A model generated the notes under the pieces. The model was not told where the DNA came from, did not search any database, and saw nothing but the letters and a program-made list of their open reading frames with translations. From Firmicutes bacterium M10-2 (GTDB lineage Bacteria; Bacillota_I; Bacilli_A; Erysipelotrichales; Erysipelotrichaceae): a DNA stretch of 64,000 bases. How positions within the stretch are numbered: the stretch's first letter is position 1; each line of letters opens with the position of its first letter. The translations under genes and the position numbers were made by a program. The stretch is from NCBI GenBank assembly GCA_000403415.2, contig KE159698.1:1-64000 (forward strand). Reading direction: 5' to 3'. Shown in pieces: positions 17,901-25,402 of the stretch.

Positions 17901-20900
17901 GAACTTTTACAGTAAACGATCGATCATCGTATCGAATATTTTGATCCGTTCCTGCAATTTCATGAATCGTATATTCAAATTCTTGCGAGCTATCTATCGG
18001 AACTTGCTTATCTGTCAAAGGAATCACAAATTTATTTGAAGCTTTGTCTGATTCACCTTCCAAAAGGTTATCTTTTGAGATTGTCAAAATCGGATTTGCC
18101 GGTAATGGCGCATCGCCTGTTCCGGTAATCTCGAATCGATATTTTTCCTCTCCGAAATCTTTGTTGATCAATGTCTTCTGCACCGGAATTTCAATTTGTC
18201 CGATCGCATGATACGTATTGATAAAGACGATCGGATTTTCTACGGTTATTGTATTTTCTTCTTGAGTTATTGTCGGAACAATAACCTTCGTTCCATCTTC
18301 TAATTCCTGTAATTCAAACGCAATCTGTACTTTAATCTTTCTCGTATCGTAATCAAGTTGCTCTATGTCACCTTTTTGTTCTTCAAGGATAAAGTAGTAG
18401 GTTTGTCCCACATCTTCCAATGTGAATTCGGACAGATTAAAGGCACCTTTTTTCACTTTATCCTCCAGTGTTAATGTCAAAGATCGATTTTCGATCAAAT
18501 CATTGAGACGTTTCGGATTATCGTGATCCGGATCCTCCGAAATCGTAAATGTAAAGGAGTCTGTTGGCTGTGCTTCTCGTCCGACTAAATTCTTTTGGAT
18601 CGGAATCGAAACATCAATTGGATCAATTTTATCGTTAACGAATGTTAAATTCTCGTTTGTTGTAGCCGATTCTCCATCAATCGCGGTGATCGCTGCAGTA
18701 ATGTTTCCATCCTCGCCTTTTTGAGCCGTTATTGTGACCTGATATTCTTTTGAATCATATTGAATATTTTGATCGGTTCCTTTGATTTCACGAATTGTGT
18801 ATACGAAATTTTTCGGATTGTTCTCAAAGTCCATCGTATCATCGAAAACAATTGGTCCAAAGGTTCCTTCTGCCCTATTCACTTGGTCGACTGCCATTGT
18901 TGCCATATTATTTCCGGAAGGAGCAATCTGAATTTGTGTTTGTTTTGGCATCGGAGCAGTTTCATCATCAGAACTTATTTCAAAAGAATAGGATTCATTT
19001 GGTTCGAATTGCCCACCTGTGATTGTTTTACTTACCGGAATATTGACTTCCGCCATCTTATGATATTCATTCACAAACGTGACTTGAACGGATGGCTTTG
19101 TTCCGTTTGCTGCTTCCAATACACCTTTGATCAGATTCTCGCTTACTTCCGAATTCGAATGGGTATGATTTCCGATGATCTTAATCGAATTAATCTCATA
19201 TTTTCCCTTCCCATCCTTATCTTTCTGCTCAGCTTCGGAAATTTCATATTCTGTTCCAAGAGGAATGTTGTAAAGAATCAGTTCTTGATTCGGAGCGACT
19301 TTAACATCGTACTCTCCATTTTCACTCTCTATCTCGTCCAAAACTTGATCAACTTTTCCATCACTTGTCGTATTTAAAATAGTTGAAACTTTTGTGATTG
19401 GCGTCGTGTCGTTTTTCAAAACCACATGGAAAGTAAATGGTTGAGTCGCATCTCCGTTTGTATCCGTCAATTCTTTTTTCAGAGTGATCATTCCCGGATC
19501 TTCCGCATTAATGAACTGGACATAGTTGTCTTCTTTGATCAAGCTATCAAAAGATGTTCCTTCATGGAATATATCTGATTCCAATCCTTTTTCTACGGTT
19601 CCTTTTCTAAACGTTGTCGAAGTCGAAGAAGATAATTCCTTTAAATATTTTAAGTTCTCATCGTCTGAATTTGCATAATTCGGATTTCTATATGTTGCAT
19701 CATATTCACCAAGCTCTGTAACCTTGTAGTAATACCCTTCATGTTTTGATCCGGTCAGATCTTCTTCAGGGCCGGAACGAGGCAACCCTGTAATCAAAGC
19801 ACGCTGACCATCTTTTAATTTGAATGTATCGTTTGGTGCAATATACTTAGGCAAAGAAGGATCATCATCGATCAATACTTCTTCAACCGTTCCATCTTCA
19901 TTTTTAGTCAAGTTATAAAAATCGATCTTATACCTGTTATTTAATTCCGAACCATCCGGTGCTTCCAAGTTTAATTGATATACATATTCCTTATCTGACT
20001 TATCTTCATTCAAAATGGTATGCTTTACTTCTTTTTCTACTTGAATTTTCCCGTTCATGGCCACTTCAGCTATGGTCAATCCTTCAAACGGCACAGAGAA
20101 TCGCATATAGCATGTTGAACCGGACGCACCACGTTCTAAATAATAAATGGCTAATTCATAAGAATCTTTTCCGCTTTCTTGATCAGTTGGTACATACTTA
20201 TAAATGTCTTCTCCATTTGTCTCATCATCAATTTTCTTTTTATTATCTTCTTTAATAAAATCCCATAAATCGATATATGTTCCCATTGAAGAATGGACAC
20301 CGCCAAGATCGGCAATTTGTGTTGAAGATACGACTTCATCTCCATTCATTTTATTCAAGAAAACAAACATGTCATCATCTCCGTAAAAGAAATAACGAAG
20401 TGGTGCACAATAGTCTTCTTCCAACGTAAACGGAATTGTAGTCATCATTCCAAAATAGGCATTATGACGTTGGCCGTTATCACTTTGCGGAAGAGCATAA
20501 GATAAGGAAGTGTTTGGTTTCTCTGCAGCCATCCATAAGTTTTTATCATCAACACCACCAAATTTTAAATCATGACCATCCGTTCCATAAGAAGATGATT
20601 GGTCTAATGGCCAAAATTCATTCGTATGAATCGACTTGTTCGCTTCATATTTACATGGAGGCAGATATTCGAGATCATTGACAACTCGTACAGGATTTTC
20701 TCCATCTTTTGTAACACTACTCAACGTATATGTTCCACCTGTCCGATTAAATTGTAAACTGTAATTTTCCGGTATTTCTTTTCCTTCTTCTTTCAGCTTA
20801 TTTTCTTCCTCAGCCGTAAGACCTTTATAAATTGTTTTTCCGTGTTTTACAGCAGACGCATCTAACGAAAAGAGCGCCGGAACATTTAAACCGTCATTCC

Positions 20901-22221
20901 ATAGTAATGTATCATTATTTAGATTGATTCCGTTTGCAAGGCCAAAAGAAGCTCCTTGTAAATTGGCTCCAAAAAATTGTGTTTTATACTGTGAGATTCC
21001 AAATCGATTGTTCGGATTCACTTTATTGATATTTTGTCCTTCTAATTTCACTGCTCCTAAAGTTGTACCTGCATTATCATTTCCAAACGCAAATTTCGGG
21101 TTATCATTATCCGGTAAATAATTATCCGGATGATTGATTCCTTGTTCCCTAGAATTGACAAAAAGATGTGAATTAGGAGATAAATTTTCTTCAAGCTCAG
21201 ATTGTTGGCTAACAGCTTGACCATTTTTTTGGCCCAAAGCATCCTCATTAGAAGTATATATTTGCCCATCTGTAATATCATAATCGAAAAAGTTTACATT
21301 CTCATCTACGGTCGTTTCACCAGTTGTTGGTTCGAAAACAAGGCGAATTACAAGATTTTGTTCCACCAAAACAGTAATTCGATTTGGATCCTTCTCATCT
21401 CCGTCAATTCCATATGTTACACCTGTTTCCTCATCCTTTTCCGTTAGATTGGCATTTTTCGGATTATTCGTAAAAGTAAATTTCGAAGGATCATGTCGAG
21501 AAATTTCGTCTACGATCAATTGAGGTGTATTCAGTACAAGAAAATCCTTTTTATTTACGCTATTTATCTTCTCTGGATGCGTTGTGACCCAAACTTCCTG
21601 CAATGTATAATTAGCATTGTAGCTATTTTGAGAATTATTGTAGAGCTTATTCATATATCGCATTTGCGGTTTTAAAAAATAAGGAACGGTTTCATCCGCA
21701 AAAAGTCGATACAATTTCTTCTCAATTGCGATTTCACCAGTGGTAGAATCCGCCAATTTGATCATTGATTTTGGATCTTTTTCACGATTTGTTAAATATT
21801 CCCCATTGGTAGGATTCTTATATTCTTTACCATTTTCAGGCAATTCGCCATTACGTGCCTCTGTGTTCCATACAACAAGAGATTTTCCTTTGTCCGTATA
21901 ATCTCCTTGTCCGGATAAATAATTTTGGAGATCTAAACTATTAACAGAATTTCGATACGCATTATCGCCCTTTGCTGTATTATACTCCTCTTCTACATTC
22001 CCTAGCACCATCGCAGGGAAGTTATAATAGTGCTGAATAGTAATGTCCGGGTTGATGGTTTTATCGTCCGGCAAGTCATAAGTCGTATTCTCATTTGTTT
22101 CTTCCGCAGCTTGGATTGGAATACCTGACAGTAACTGACCACTTACCATTCCAATGCATAAACTCACACTAACTAATCTTTTAAGCAGTTTTCGGGTATG
22201 AAAAAACTCATTCCATTTCAT
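11941..22221 (-). CDS. Giant wall-anchored surface protein (fibro-slime, pilin-type and DUF11 repeats)
   Basis: A 3426-residue secreted adhesin or structural surface protein. Order: signal peptide ending near AAEE (about 1-42); unique N-region; fibro-slime/PA14-like domain about 520-712 (FFYGDDDMFVFL, IADLGGVHSS, YLERGASGSTC); two Cna-B/SpaA-like domains from about 725 and 914; seven FctA/Spy0128-like isopeptide domains at about 1055, 1200, 1340, 1469, 1607, 1729 and 1859 (each with an IPVxK-type strand and a YxIxEI-type strand); two further Cna-B-like domains about 1969 and 2099 with a Glu/Gln-rich insert; eight DUF11 repeats at about 2302, 2435, 2570, 2702, 2850, 2989, 3115 and 3252; then VPNTAGD, a hydrophobic stretch and RKKGIEK, a sortase signal. 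Lys and Glu at family positions imply self-formed isopeptide bonds. A strong AGGAGAGG site precedes the ATG. The ligand is unknown. Confidence 0.93.
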   Translation of the reverse strand: MKWNEFFHTRKLLKRLVSVSLCIGMVSGQLLSGIPIQAAEETNENTTYDLPDDKTINPDITIQHYYNFPAMVLGNVEEEYNTAKGDNAYRNSVNSLDLQNYLSGQGDYTDKGKSLVVWNTEARNGELPENGKEYKNPTNGEYLTNREKDPKSMIKLADSTTGEIAIEKKLYRLFADETVPYFLKPQMRYMNKLYNNSQNSYNANYTLQEVWVTTHPEKINSVNKKDFLVLNTPQLIVDEISRHDPSKFTFTNNPKNANLTEKDEETGVTYGIDGDEKDPNRITVLVEQNLVIRLVFEPTTGETTVDENVNFFDYDITDGQIYTSNEDALGQKNGQAVSQQSELEENLSPNSHLFVNSREQGINHPDNYLPDNDNPKFAFGNDNAGTTLGAVKLEGQNINKVNPNNRFGISQYKTQFFGANLQGASFGLANGINLNNDTLLWNDGLNVPALFSLDASAVKHGKTIYKGLTAEEENKLKEEGKEIPENYSLQFNRTGGTYTLSSVTKDGENPVRVVNDLEYLPPCKYEANKSIHTNEFWPLDQSSSYGTDGHDLKFGGVDDKNLWMAAEKPNTSLSYALPQSDNGQRHNAYFGMMTTIPFTLEEDYCAPLRYFFYGDDDMFVFLNKMNGDEVVSSTQIADLGGVHSSMGTYIDLWDFIKEDNKKKIDDETNGEDIYKYVPTDQESGKDSYELAIYYLERGASGSTCYMRFSVPFEGLTIAEVAMNGKIQVEKEVKHTILNEDKSDKEYVYQLNLEAPDGSELNNRYKIDFYNLTKNEDGTVEEVLIDDDPSLPKYIAPNDTFKLKDGQRALITGLPRSGPEEDLTGSKHEGYYYKVTELGEYDATYRNPNYANSDDENLKYLKELSSSTSTTFRKGTVEKGLESDIFHEGTSFDSLIKEDNYVQFINAEDPGMITLKKELTDTNGDATQPFTFHVVLKNDTTPITKVSTILNTTSDGKVDQVLDEIESENGEYDVKVAPNQELILYNIPLGTEYEISEAEQKDKDGKGKYEINSIKIIGNHTHSNSEVSENLIKGVLEAANGTKPSVQVTFVNEYHKMAEVNIPVSKTITGGQFEPNESYSFEISSDDETAPMPKQTQIQIAPSGNNMATMAVDQVNRAEGTFGPIVFDDTMDFENNPKNFVYTIREIKGTDQNIQYDSKEYQVTITAQKGEDGNITAAITAIDGESATTNENLTFVNDKIDPIDVSIPIQKNLVGREAQPTDSFTFTISEDPDHDNPKRLNDLIENRSLTLTLEDKVKKGAFNLSEFTLEDVGQTYYFILEEQKGDIEQLDYDTRKIKVQIAFELQELEDGTKVIVPTITQEENTITVENPIVFINTYHAIGQIEIPVQKTLINKDFGEEKYRFEITGTGDAPLPANPILTISKDNLLEGESDKASNKFVIPLTDKQVPIDSSQEFEYTIHEIAGTDQNIRYDDRSFTVKVQAENVDGEIVTGTIDAESNVNFENVYYQPAKTTIPVRKVLNGRDVQEKDTFTFRIQGDAQSRRFIQGEDEIKITPNEVDGKWVFADQSFEIGNFTKADVDKEFNFTISEVEGKEEGMIYDTNIYTVTVTPKLEGNEIVFDMMQAETEITDADPITFTNTYEPTGTLEIQVTKTLEGREFKAGDRFLFEITGTDDAPLPANTILSILPTNGNEVNSAFAPITYTNKDVGHTYSYTVKEIATGLSGMKYDSKEYTVNVFVKKENGKIIAEPTYSSGTQSIQFTNVYEPETMYAIPVTKNMIGRTMTNEDQFVFTLEAVTEDAPMPEHNQVTLRGNGTSTANTTFDPIVYDQTHANKTFEYKVKEHRGSIDHIKYSTEEYLVSVSVTYDKGVLTATPTITKEGNHVGSIQFTNTYLPSGTWRPTVSKQLLGKQLQEGAYSFVMHIENQEDPTIQFDREAVNNADGTINFELVEFEKTGLYNVTIAEVRGKDENIQYAQDPIEYVLEVKDENGILQIEERNREQDHVFINDAGLRITKHLVPGTNQTLNEEDLNYEFPFELDLGSAFANQTLNVRRIKENGKDEQILLDSSGKARFTLKNEETYHIRLGQNTPYKVQEITNDGWIGRYLHIDTIGTANGVISDGVDAEVTFRNLKPSTDNAKIHGFKTIDPNGDPFEMNGGEFEFRISPFSSDTEIQEENEPDEQNRNEENQESLDENFEVYRSSLSIPEDEQPQEDELSTEKNTEATTPVDAQKKMKLPLIAKESEIISAQEIPLPERTTVTNNEFGRFEFDEIVYEKPGRYVYKVEEINNQISGMEYDTKAYKVIVNVIQIGGTVRVESIEYTDMNDQPVANDTIVFVNTYQNIDNQPNLSIHKEQSINFAPYIDDENPVSVNAGDIVTYKLTVQNNGTALAKNVVITDTIPSGLILLEQSLSNAQIGADNTITWAIGDLEAGTSRSVTFQVRVPKVNESTSWTNIASTDSDNTDPDTSNEVTIETDPALPNVTIHKYESVDQTIRYDQEDPLAVKAGELVTYDLIVTNSGNADATNVTVTDKVEDGLEFVQAFNNGTYDSDTRTITWNVGTLPARGGTAIVSFQVRVPVVAEDTVWANIAQVRSDEEEPKDSNEVKIETIIKNLEIEKSQAVNHGPLTKDLQAVQANDIVTYAITVTNTSSQVIEQASLSDIVPEGLELILSSIKEEGVYTPSSREITWTLGTLQPNESVQRTFSVRVPKVEQKTSWKNIATVVYDEEEPKDSNEVEVGTELPEVTIVKDQKLETDPDYTFEKRTGKTGDELTYRLTVTNTGTATAQDVVIQDTIPTAELMETPLFLNYVEGSASDNGNYDRNTQTITWSIGDLEPGQKKSVTFTVTIPSVTNNTLWINGASTHYLNNPNNPEEGEPVEIPSNEVKVDTMVPDLQIEKEHRLNDGDRVTTLLQANAKDTVTYYLKATNNSEMTIHDVWITDVIPTHENGSLVLQKIDESYPYIFDEESGKIRWEIGDLGPKESKETWFSVQVPDVQSATRWRNVASASHQETPDIPREEIETPPVEVELNVPNLEIVKRQAKNDGAPTQNRIQANAGDTITYMIEVSNTGSTAAEQVVVEDIIPEGLELINGSISDQGQERNGKISWTIAKLDAGKSKTVTFQVKVPTVKEYTYWTNVASVYDQDDPEPKNTPPVEVETFAPHLTIEKSQKRNEDNRTTDRLSVIGKDRITYFIKVTSDGKVDAKDVIVSDTVPQGLTLIEGSVSDDGVVENGTISWHLGTLATGTSRTVSFAVEVPETEGLWKNIAEVVESTRPEEPTPSNEVEIETPKEGPNITIEKLQAQNDNKPSKTRIKAHIGDTITYVLRVHNRGKEAVRDIQVKDAIPQGLRFVSGSINENGTIENGVVSWKLEELAPGATVDLKFKVTVPVVTRNSAWINTGVLIQDNKQTPSNEVTVSAEPDVPTSSKNGKPTVPNTAGDTNLRFILPVCILSFLVLVFLLRKKGIEK

Positions 22222-22239
22222 AATCTTTTCCTCTCCTAT

Positions 22240-22314
22240 CTACACAAAAAAAACGTTCTTTCCATATGAAAAGAACGCAAAAGAACTCTCAACCACTTTT
22301 CCCTTTCTTCCCAT
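22240..22314 (-). CDS. 24-codon leader ORF upstream of the giant adhesin
   Basis: A short ORF begins ATG at 22314 with AAGAGAGG eight bases upstream and ends TAG at 22240, 19 bases before the adhesin ATG and immediately before its Shine-Dalgarno. The peptide begins MGRKGKVVESS and is then rich in Phe and Tyr. Its codons run through the whole hairpin and T8 tract of the terminator at 22246-22277, so a translating ribosome would prevent that hairpin from forming. It could be a regulatory leader peptide; it could also be chance. No homologue is claimed. Confidence 0.4.
   Translation of the reverse strand: MGRKGKVVESSFAFFSYGKNVFFV
22246..22277 (-). terminator. intrinsic terminator in the adhesin 5' leader (attenuator candidate)
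   Basis: The minus strand folds as CGTTCTTTTC-ATAT-GGAAAGAACG (10 bp, one G-U pair) followed by eight T residues. It lies between the putative promoter at 22406-22435 and the adhesin start codon, so it would stop transcription before the gene unless disrupted. A second GTTCTTTT copy sits 10 bases upstream and could compete for the 3' arm. Confidence 0.65.
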
Positions 22315-22405
22315 ACTTAAAACCTCTCTTATTAAACGTTTTATGCAATGCCAATAAAAACTTTTAATAAGATTTCTGTAATCAATCATTTAATTCCTTA
22401 AAGTT

Positions 22406-22435
22406 ATAATACTCCTTGTATAAGGTAAAAATCAA
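22406..22435 (-). promoter_or_regulatory. putative promoter of the giant surface protein gene
   Basis: TTGATT (22430-22435) and TATTAT (22406-22411) on the minus strand are 18 bases apart. They lie after the map terminator and would give a leader of about 175 bases. Confidence 0.5.
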
Positions 22436-22443
22436 GCTGTCAT

Positions 22444-22481
22444 AAAAAAAGATCCCGGATTATTTTCTTTCCGGAATCTTT
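22444..22481 (-). terminator. intrinsic terminator after map
   Basis: AAAGATTCCGGA pairs with TCCGGGATCTTT (12 bp, one T-G pair, 10-base loop) and is followed by a run of T on the minus strand, 12 bases after the map stop. Confidence 0.85.
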
Positions 22482-22492
22482 GATTTTCCTTT

Positions 22493-23362
22493 TTACCAAG
22501 CGAGAATTTCAACACCTTTATCGGTCACCAATATCGTGTTTTCCCATTGAGCTGAAAGTTTTCCATCTTCGGTATAAGATGTCCAGCCGTTATCGGCATC
22601 AATAAATAAACGATATTCTCCTTCATTGATCATCGGTTCGACCGTAAAGACCATTCCAGGCGCCAAGATCATCCCTTGACCTTTAATTCCGACATGATGG
22701 ACAAACGGTTCTTCATGGAAATCATTGCCCACACCATGTCCTCCGTAATCAATCACCACGCTGTATCCGTTTTTATGAGCCAGTTCTTGAATTGCTGCTC
22801 CGATATCTCCTAAATGTCCCCAAGGATGGATGGCCGCGATCCCGGCCTCCATACATTGTTTCGTCACTTCCACCAAACGCTTCGCTTCTTCGGATACGTT
22901 TCCGATACAAAACATTCGGCTTGCATCTGCGTAATGACCATGGAAAATAGTTGTACAATCCACATTGATAATATCTCCGTCGTGAAGGATGTAATCATCA
23001 TCCGGAATGCCATGGCATACTTCATCGTTTACACTTGTACAGCAGCTTTTCGGAAATCCTTCATATCCTAAAGGAGCGGGAATACCACCGTGCTGTACTG
23101 TATAATCATACACTAATCGATCGATATCTCCTGTGGACATTCCGGCACAAATCTTTTCCTGTACGAGGTCCAAAGCTCCGTTATTGATTTTTGCCGCCTT
23201 TTTGATCCATTTAATATCTTCCGGGCTTTTGATCATATCGTGACTGGGAACCGTCTTTCCTTGTAGTTTCAATACATTAATCGTATTGTCCCATTCTTCA
23301 TGACATTGTTTATATTTCTTTCCCGAACCGCACCAACATGGCGAATTTTTACTTAAAACCAT
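22493..23362 (-). CDS. map: Methionine aminopeptidase with N-terminal SEC-C zinc motif
   Basis: Removes the initiator Met from new proteins. The 289-residue protein starts with a SEC-C zinc knuckle (PCWCGSGKKYKQCH, CxCx8CH), followed by the class I MetAP domain. Metal ligands are in VDCTTIFHGHYADASR (two Asp), HGVGNDFHEEP (His), FTVEPMIN (Glu) and SAQWENTILV (Glu). The SEC-C extension is known in a subset of MetAPs and probably helps ribosome binding. ATG 23362 is preferred over an in-frame GTG two codons earlier because AAGGTG lies at a usable distance. It follows prmC by 15 bases. Confidence 0.95.
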   Translation of the reverse strand: MVLSKNSPCWCGSGKKYKQCHEEWDNTINVLKLQGKTVPSHDMIKSPEDIKWIKKAAKINNGALDLVQEKICAGMSTGDIDRLVYDYTVQHGGIPAPLGYEGFPKSCCTSVNDEVCHGIPDDDYILHDGDIINVDCTTIFHGHYADASRMFCIGNVSEEAKRLVEVTKQCMEAGIAAIHPWGHLGDIGAAIQELAHKNGYSVVIDYGGHGVGNDFHEEPFVHHVGIKGQGMILAPGMVFTVEPMINEGEYRLFIDADNGWTSYTEDGKLSAQWENTILVTDKGVEILAW

Positions 23363-23377
23363 ATTCACACCTTCATT

Positions 23378-24223
23378 CTAAAGCTCTACGCTCAACATTC
23401 GATCTTTTCCCGATAAATCTTTATGCACTTGCACTTTCGCATTCGGGAAATAAGAAAGGGCCAAGTTTTTTAATCGTTCTCCTTGATCGTATCCCATCTC
23501 AAAAGCCATGACCGCATGATCCACACACACAAGATGCGCCTTTTCAAATACCTGGCGATAAAATTTCAATCCATCTTCTCCGCCAAACAAAGCCACATTC
23601 GGCTCGAAATCCACTACACTATGCTCCATTTTTTCTTCGTTTGGAATATATGGCGGATTGCATACCAAAATCTGACATTTCAGATTCCGCTCAATAAAAG
23701 GATCAAGCATGTTTCCCTCAATAAATCGGACCCGGCCATTCAACAGTTTATTATTTTCATAAGCGACATTCAGCGCTTCACGGGAAATATCCGAAGCAAT
23801 CACATCCATTTTCGGTTCTTCTAAGGAAAGAGAGATTGCGATCGCACCCGATCCTGTTCCGACATCAAACACATTCACATGGTCCTCTTGCGAAAAATGT
23901 TCATCAAACAACCGCAAGACAAGGGCAACCAATTCTTCAGTTTCCGGACGCGGTATGAGCACATCCCCATTGACTTTGAAACGATAACCGTAAAACCATT
24001 CATATCCCAAAACATATCCTAGAGGGGATCCTTTCTCCATCTTATGGATTCCCTCTAAATAATCTGTCATGATCTGTTCATCGCATTCTTCATCCATGAC
24101 CATATACAAATTAATGTCTTTTACACTACAAAGTTCCACCATCAATAACTGCGCAGCCTGTTCTCCCTGACCAGCCTTTATCAATCTTTTCTTTCCTTCA
24201 CTCACCAGAGCATGATATGTCAT
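23378..24223 (-). CDS. prmC: Release factor glutamine methyltransferase PrmC
   Basis: PrmC methylates the Gln of the GGQ motif in RF1 and RF2 using S-adenosylmethionine. The 281-residue protein has an N-terminal helical domain, the SAM-binding FDVGTGSGAIAISL and the catalytic NPPYIP that contacts the target Gln. Its start overlaps the prfA stop by one base. Substrate (prfA) and modifying enzyme are thus co-transcribed, the usual arrangement. Confidence 0.96.
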   Translation of the reverse strand: MTYHALVSEGKKRLIKAGQGEQAAQLLMVELCSVKDINLYMVMDEECDEQIMTDYLEGIHKMEKGSPLGYVLGYEWFYGYRFKVNGDVLIPRPETEELVALVLRLFDEHFSQEDHVNVFDVGTGSGAIAISLSLEEPKMDVIASDISREALNVAYENNKLLNGRVRFIEGNMLDPFIERNLKCQILVCNPPYIPNEEKMEHSVVDFEPNVALFGGEDGLKFYRQVFEKAHLVCVDHAVMAFEMGYDQGERLKNLALSYFPNAKVQVHKDLSGKDRMLSVEL

Positions 24224-25299
24224 TATTGTTTTTCTCCTGCAAGTTTTGCCTGTTGATCAGCCAATTGAAGTGCCTGCATCAAATCTTCCAAACGTCCATC
24301 CATAATCCGATCCAATTGATTGACCGTATAGCCAATCCGATGATCTGTCACTCGGTTTTGAGGATAATTATATGTACGGATCTTTTCTGCCCGATCTCCC
24401 GAACCGATCTTTGTACGACGTTCTGCTTCATTTTCTTCGTCAATCTTGCGCTGATGTTCTTCGTATACCCGCGCACGGATCGTAGCCAGCGCTGTAGCTC
24501 GATTTTCATGCTGACTCCGTCCGTCTTGGCACTTGACAATAATTCCTGTCGGTTTGTGAATGATCCGCACTGCCGAATCTGTCTTGTTGACATGCTGACC
24601 ACCAGCCCCTGAAGCGCGCATCGTTTCGATTTCCAAATCGTTCATATCGATATCGAAATCTTCCGCATCGATTTCCGGCATGGATAATACAGTTGCCGTA
24701 GACGTGTGAATACGTCCCTGACTTTCCGTTTTCGGTACACGCTGCACACGATGCGATCCCGATTCAAACTTGAGCACACCATATGCTCCATCCCCGTTAA
24801 CCTTAAACGAAATCAGCGAATATCCGCCTGCTTCGCTTTCTTCTGTATCGATAATTTCCAGCTTCCATCCTTTTGCTTCTGCGTATTTTGCATACATTCT
24901 GAATAAATCGCCTGCGAAAATATTTCCTTCATCGCCGCCGGCAGCTCCGCGAATTTCCAAAATCGCATTGTGAGAATCATTCGGATCTTTCGGAACCAGC
25001 AAAAGCTCAAGCTTGTCCAGATATTCTTGGATCAGCGGTTCAAGACGCTCCACTTCCGCTTCTGCCATTTCACGCATCTCTTTATCGTCCTCGTGCAAAA
25101 GACTCTGTGCATCCTCAAGATCTGCTTTTGCGGTTTTATACTCACCATATGTTTCCACAATTGGTGTTAATTCATTTTGTTCTCGGCCAAGTTTAGCCAT
25201 TTCTTTTCGATTTGAAACAATATCGCTGCGCATCATCAAATCATTGATTTCGTGATATCGAGCAACCATTGATTCAAGTCTTTCATCCATTTTTGCCAT
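24223..25299 (-). CDS. prfA: Peptide chain release factor 1
   Basis: RF1 recognises UAG and UAA and triggers peptide release. The 358-residue protein contains the catalytic GAGGQHVNKTDSAVRI (GGQ) and family blocks such as RGAAGGDEGNIFAGDLFRMY. ATG 25299 is preferred: AAAGGA lies about 11 bases upstream, and TATAGT at 25326-25331 would give a leader of about 20 bases. ATGs at 25320 and 25290 are alternatives. It heads the prfA-prmC-map operon. Confidence 0.96.
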   Translation of the reverse strand: MAKMDERLESMVARYHEINDLMMRSDIVSNRKEMAKLGREQNELTPIVETYGEYKTAKADLEDAQSLLHEDDKEMREMAEAEVERLEPLIQEYLDKLELLLVPKDPNDSHNAILEIRGAAGGDEGNIFAGDLFRMYAKYAEAKGWKLEIIDTEESEAGGYSLISFKVNGDGAYGVLKFESGSHRVQRVPKTESQGRIHTSTATVLSMPEIDAEDFDIDMNDLEIETMRASGAGGQHVNKTDSAVRIIHKPTGIIVKCQDGRSQHENRATALATIRARVYEEHQRKIDEENEAERRTKIGSGDRAEKIRTYNYPQNRVTDHRIGYTVNQLDRIMDGRLEDLMQALQLADQQAKLAGEKQ

Positions 25300-25402
25300 T
25301 TGTCGCCCAGTCCTTTCCATATTTCACTATACCACAAACTGTCAAAAACTTGTTCTCCAATTCTTTGTATGTCAAAATGAATGAAAAAGGAAGGCCCTTA
25401 TC

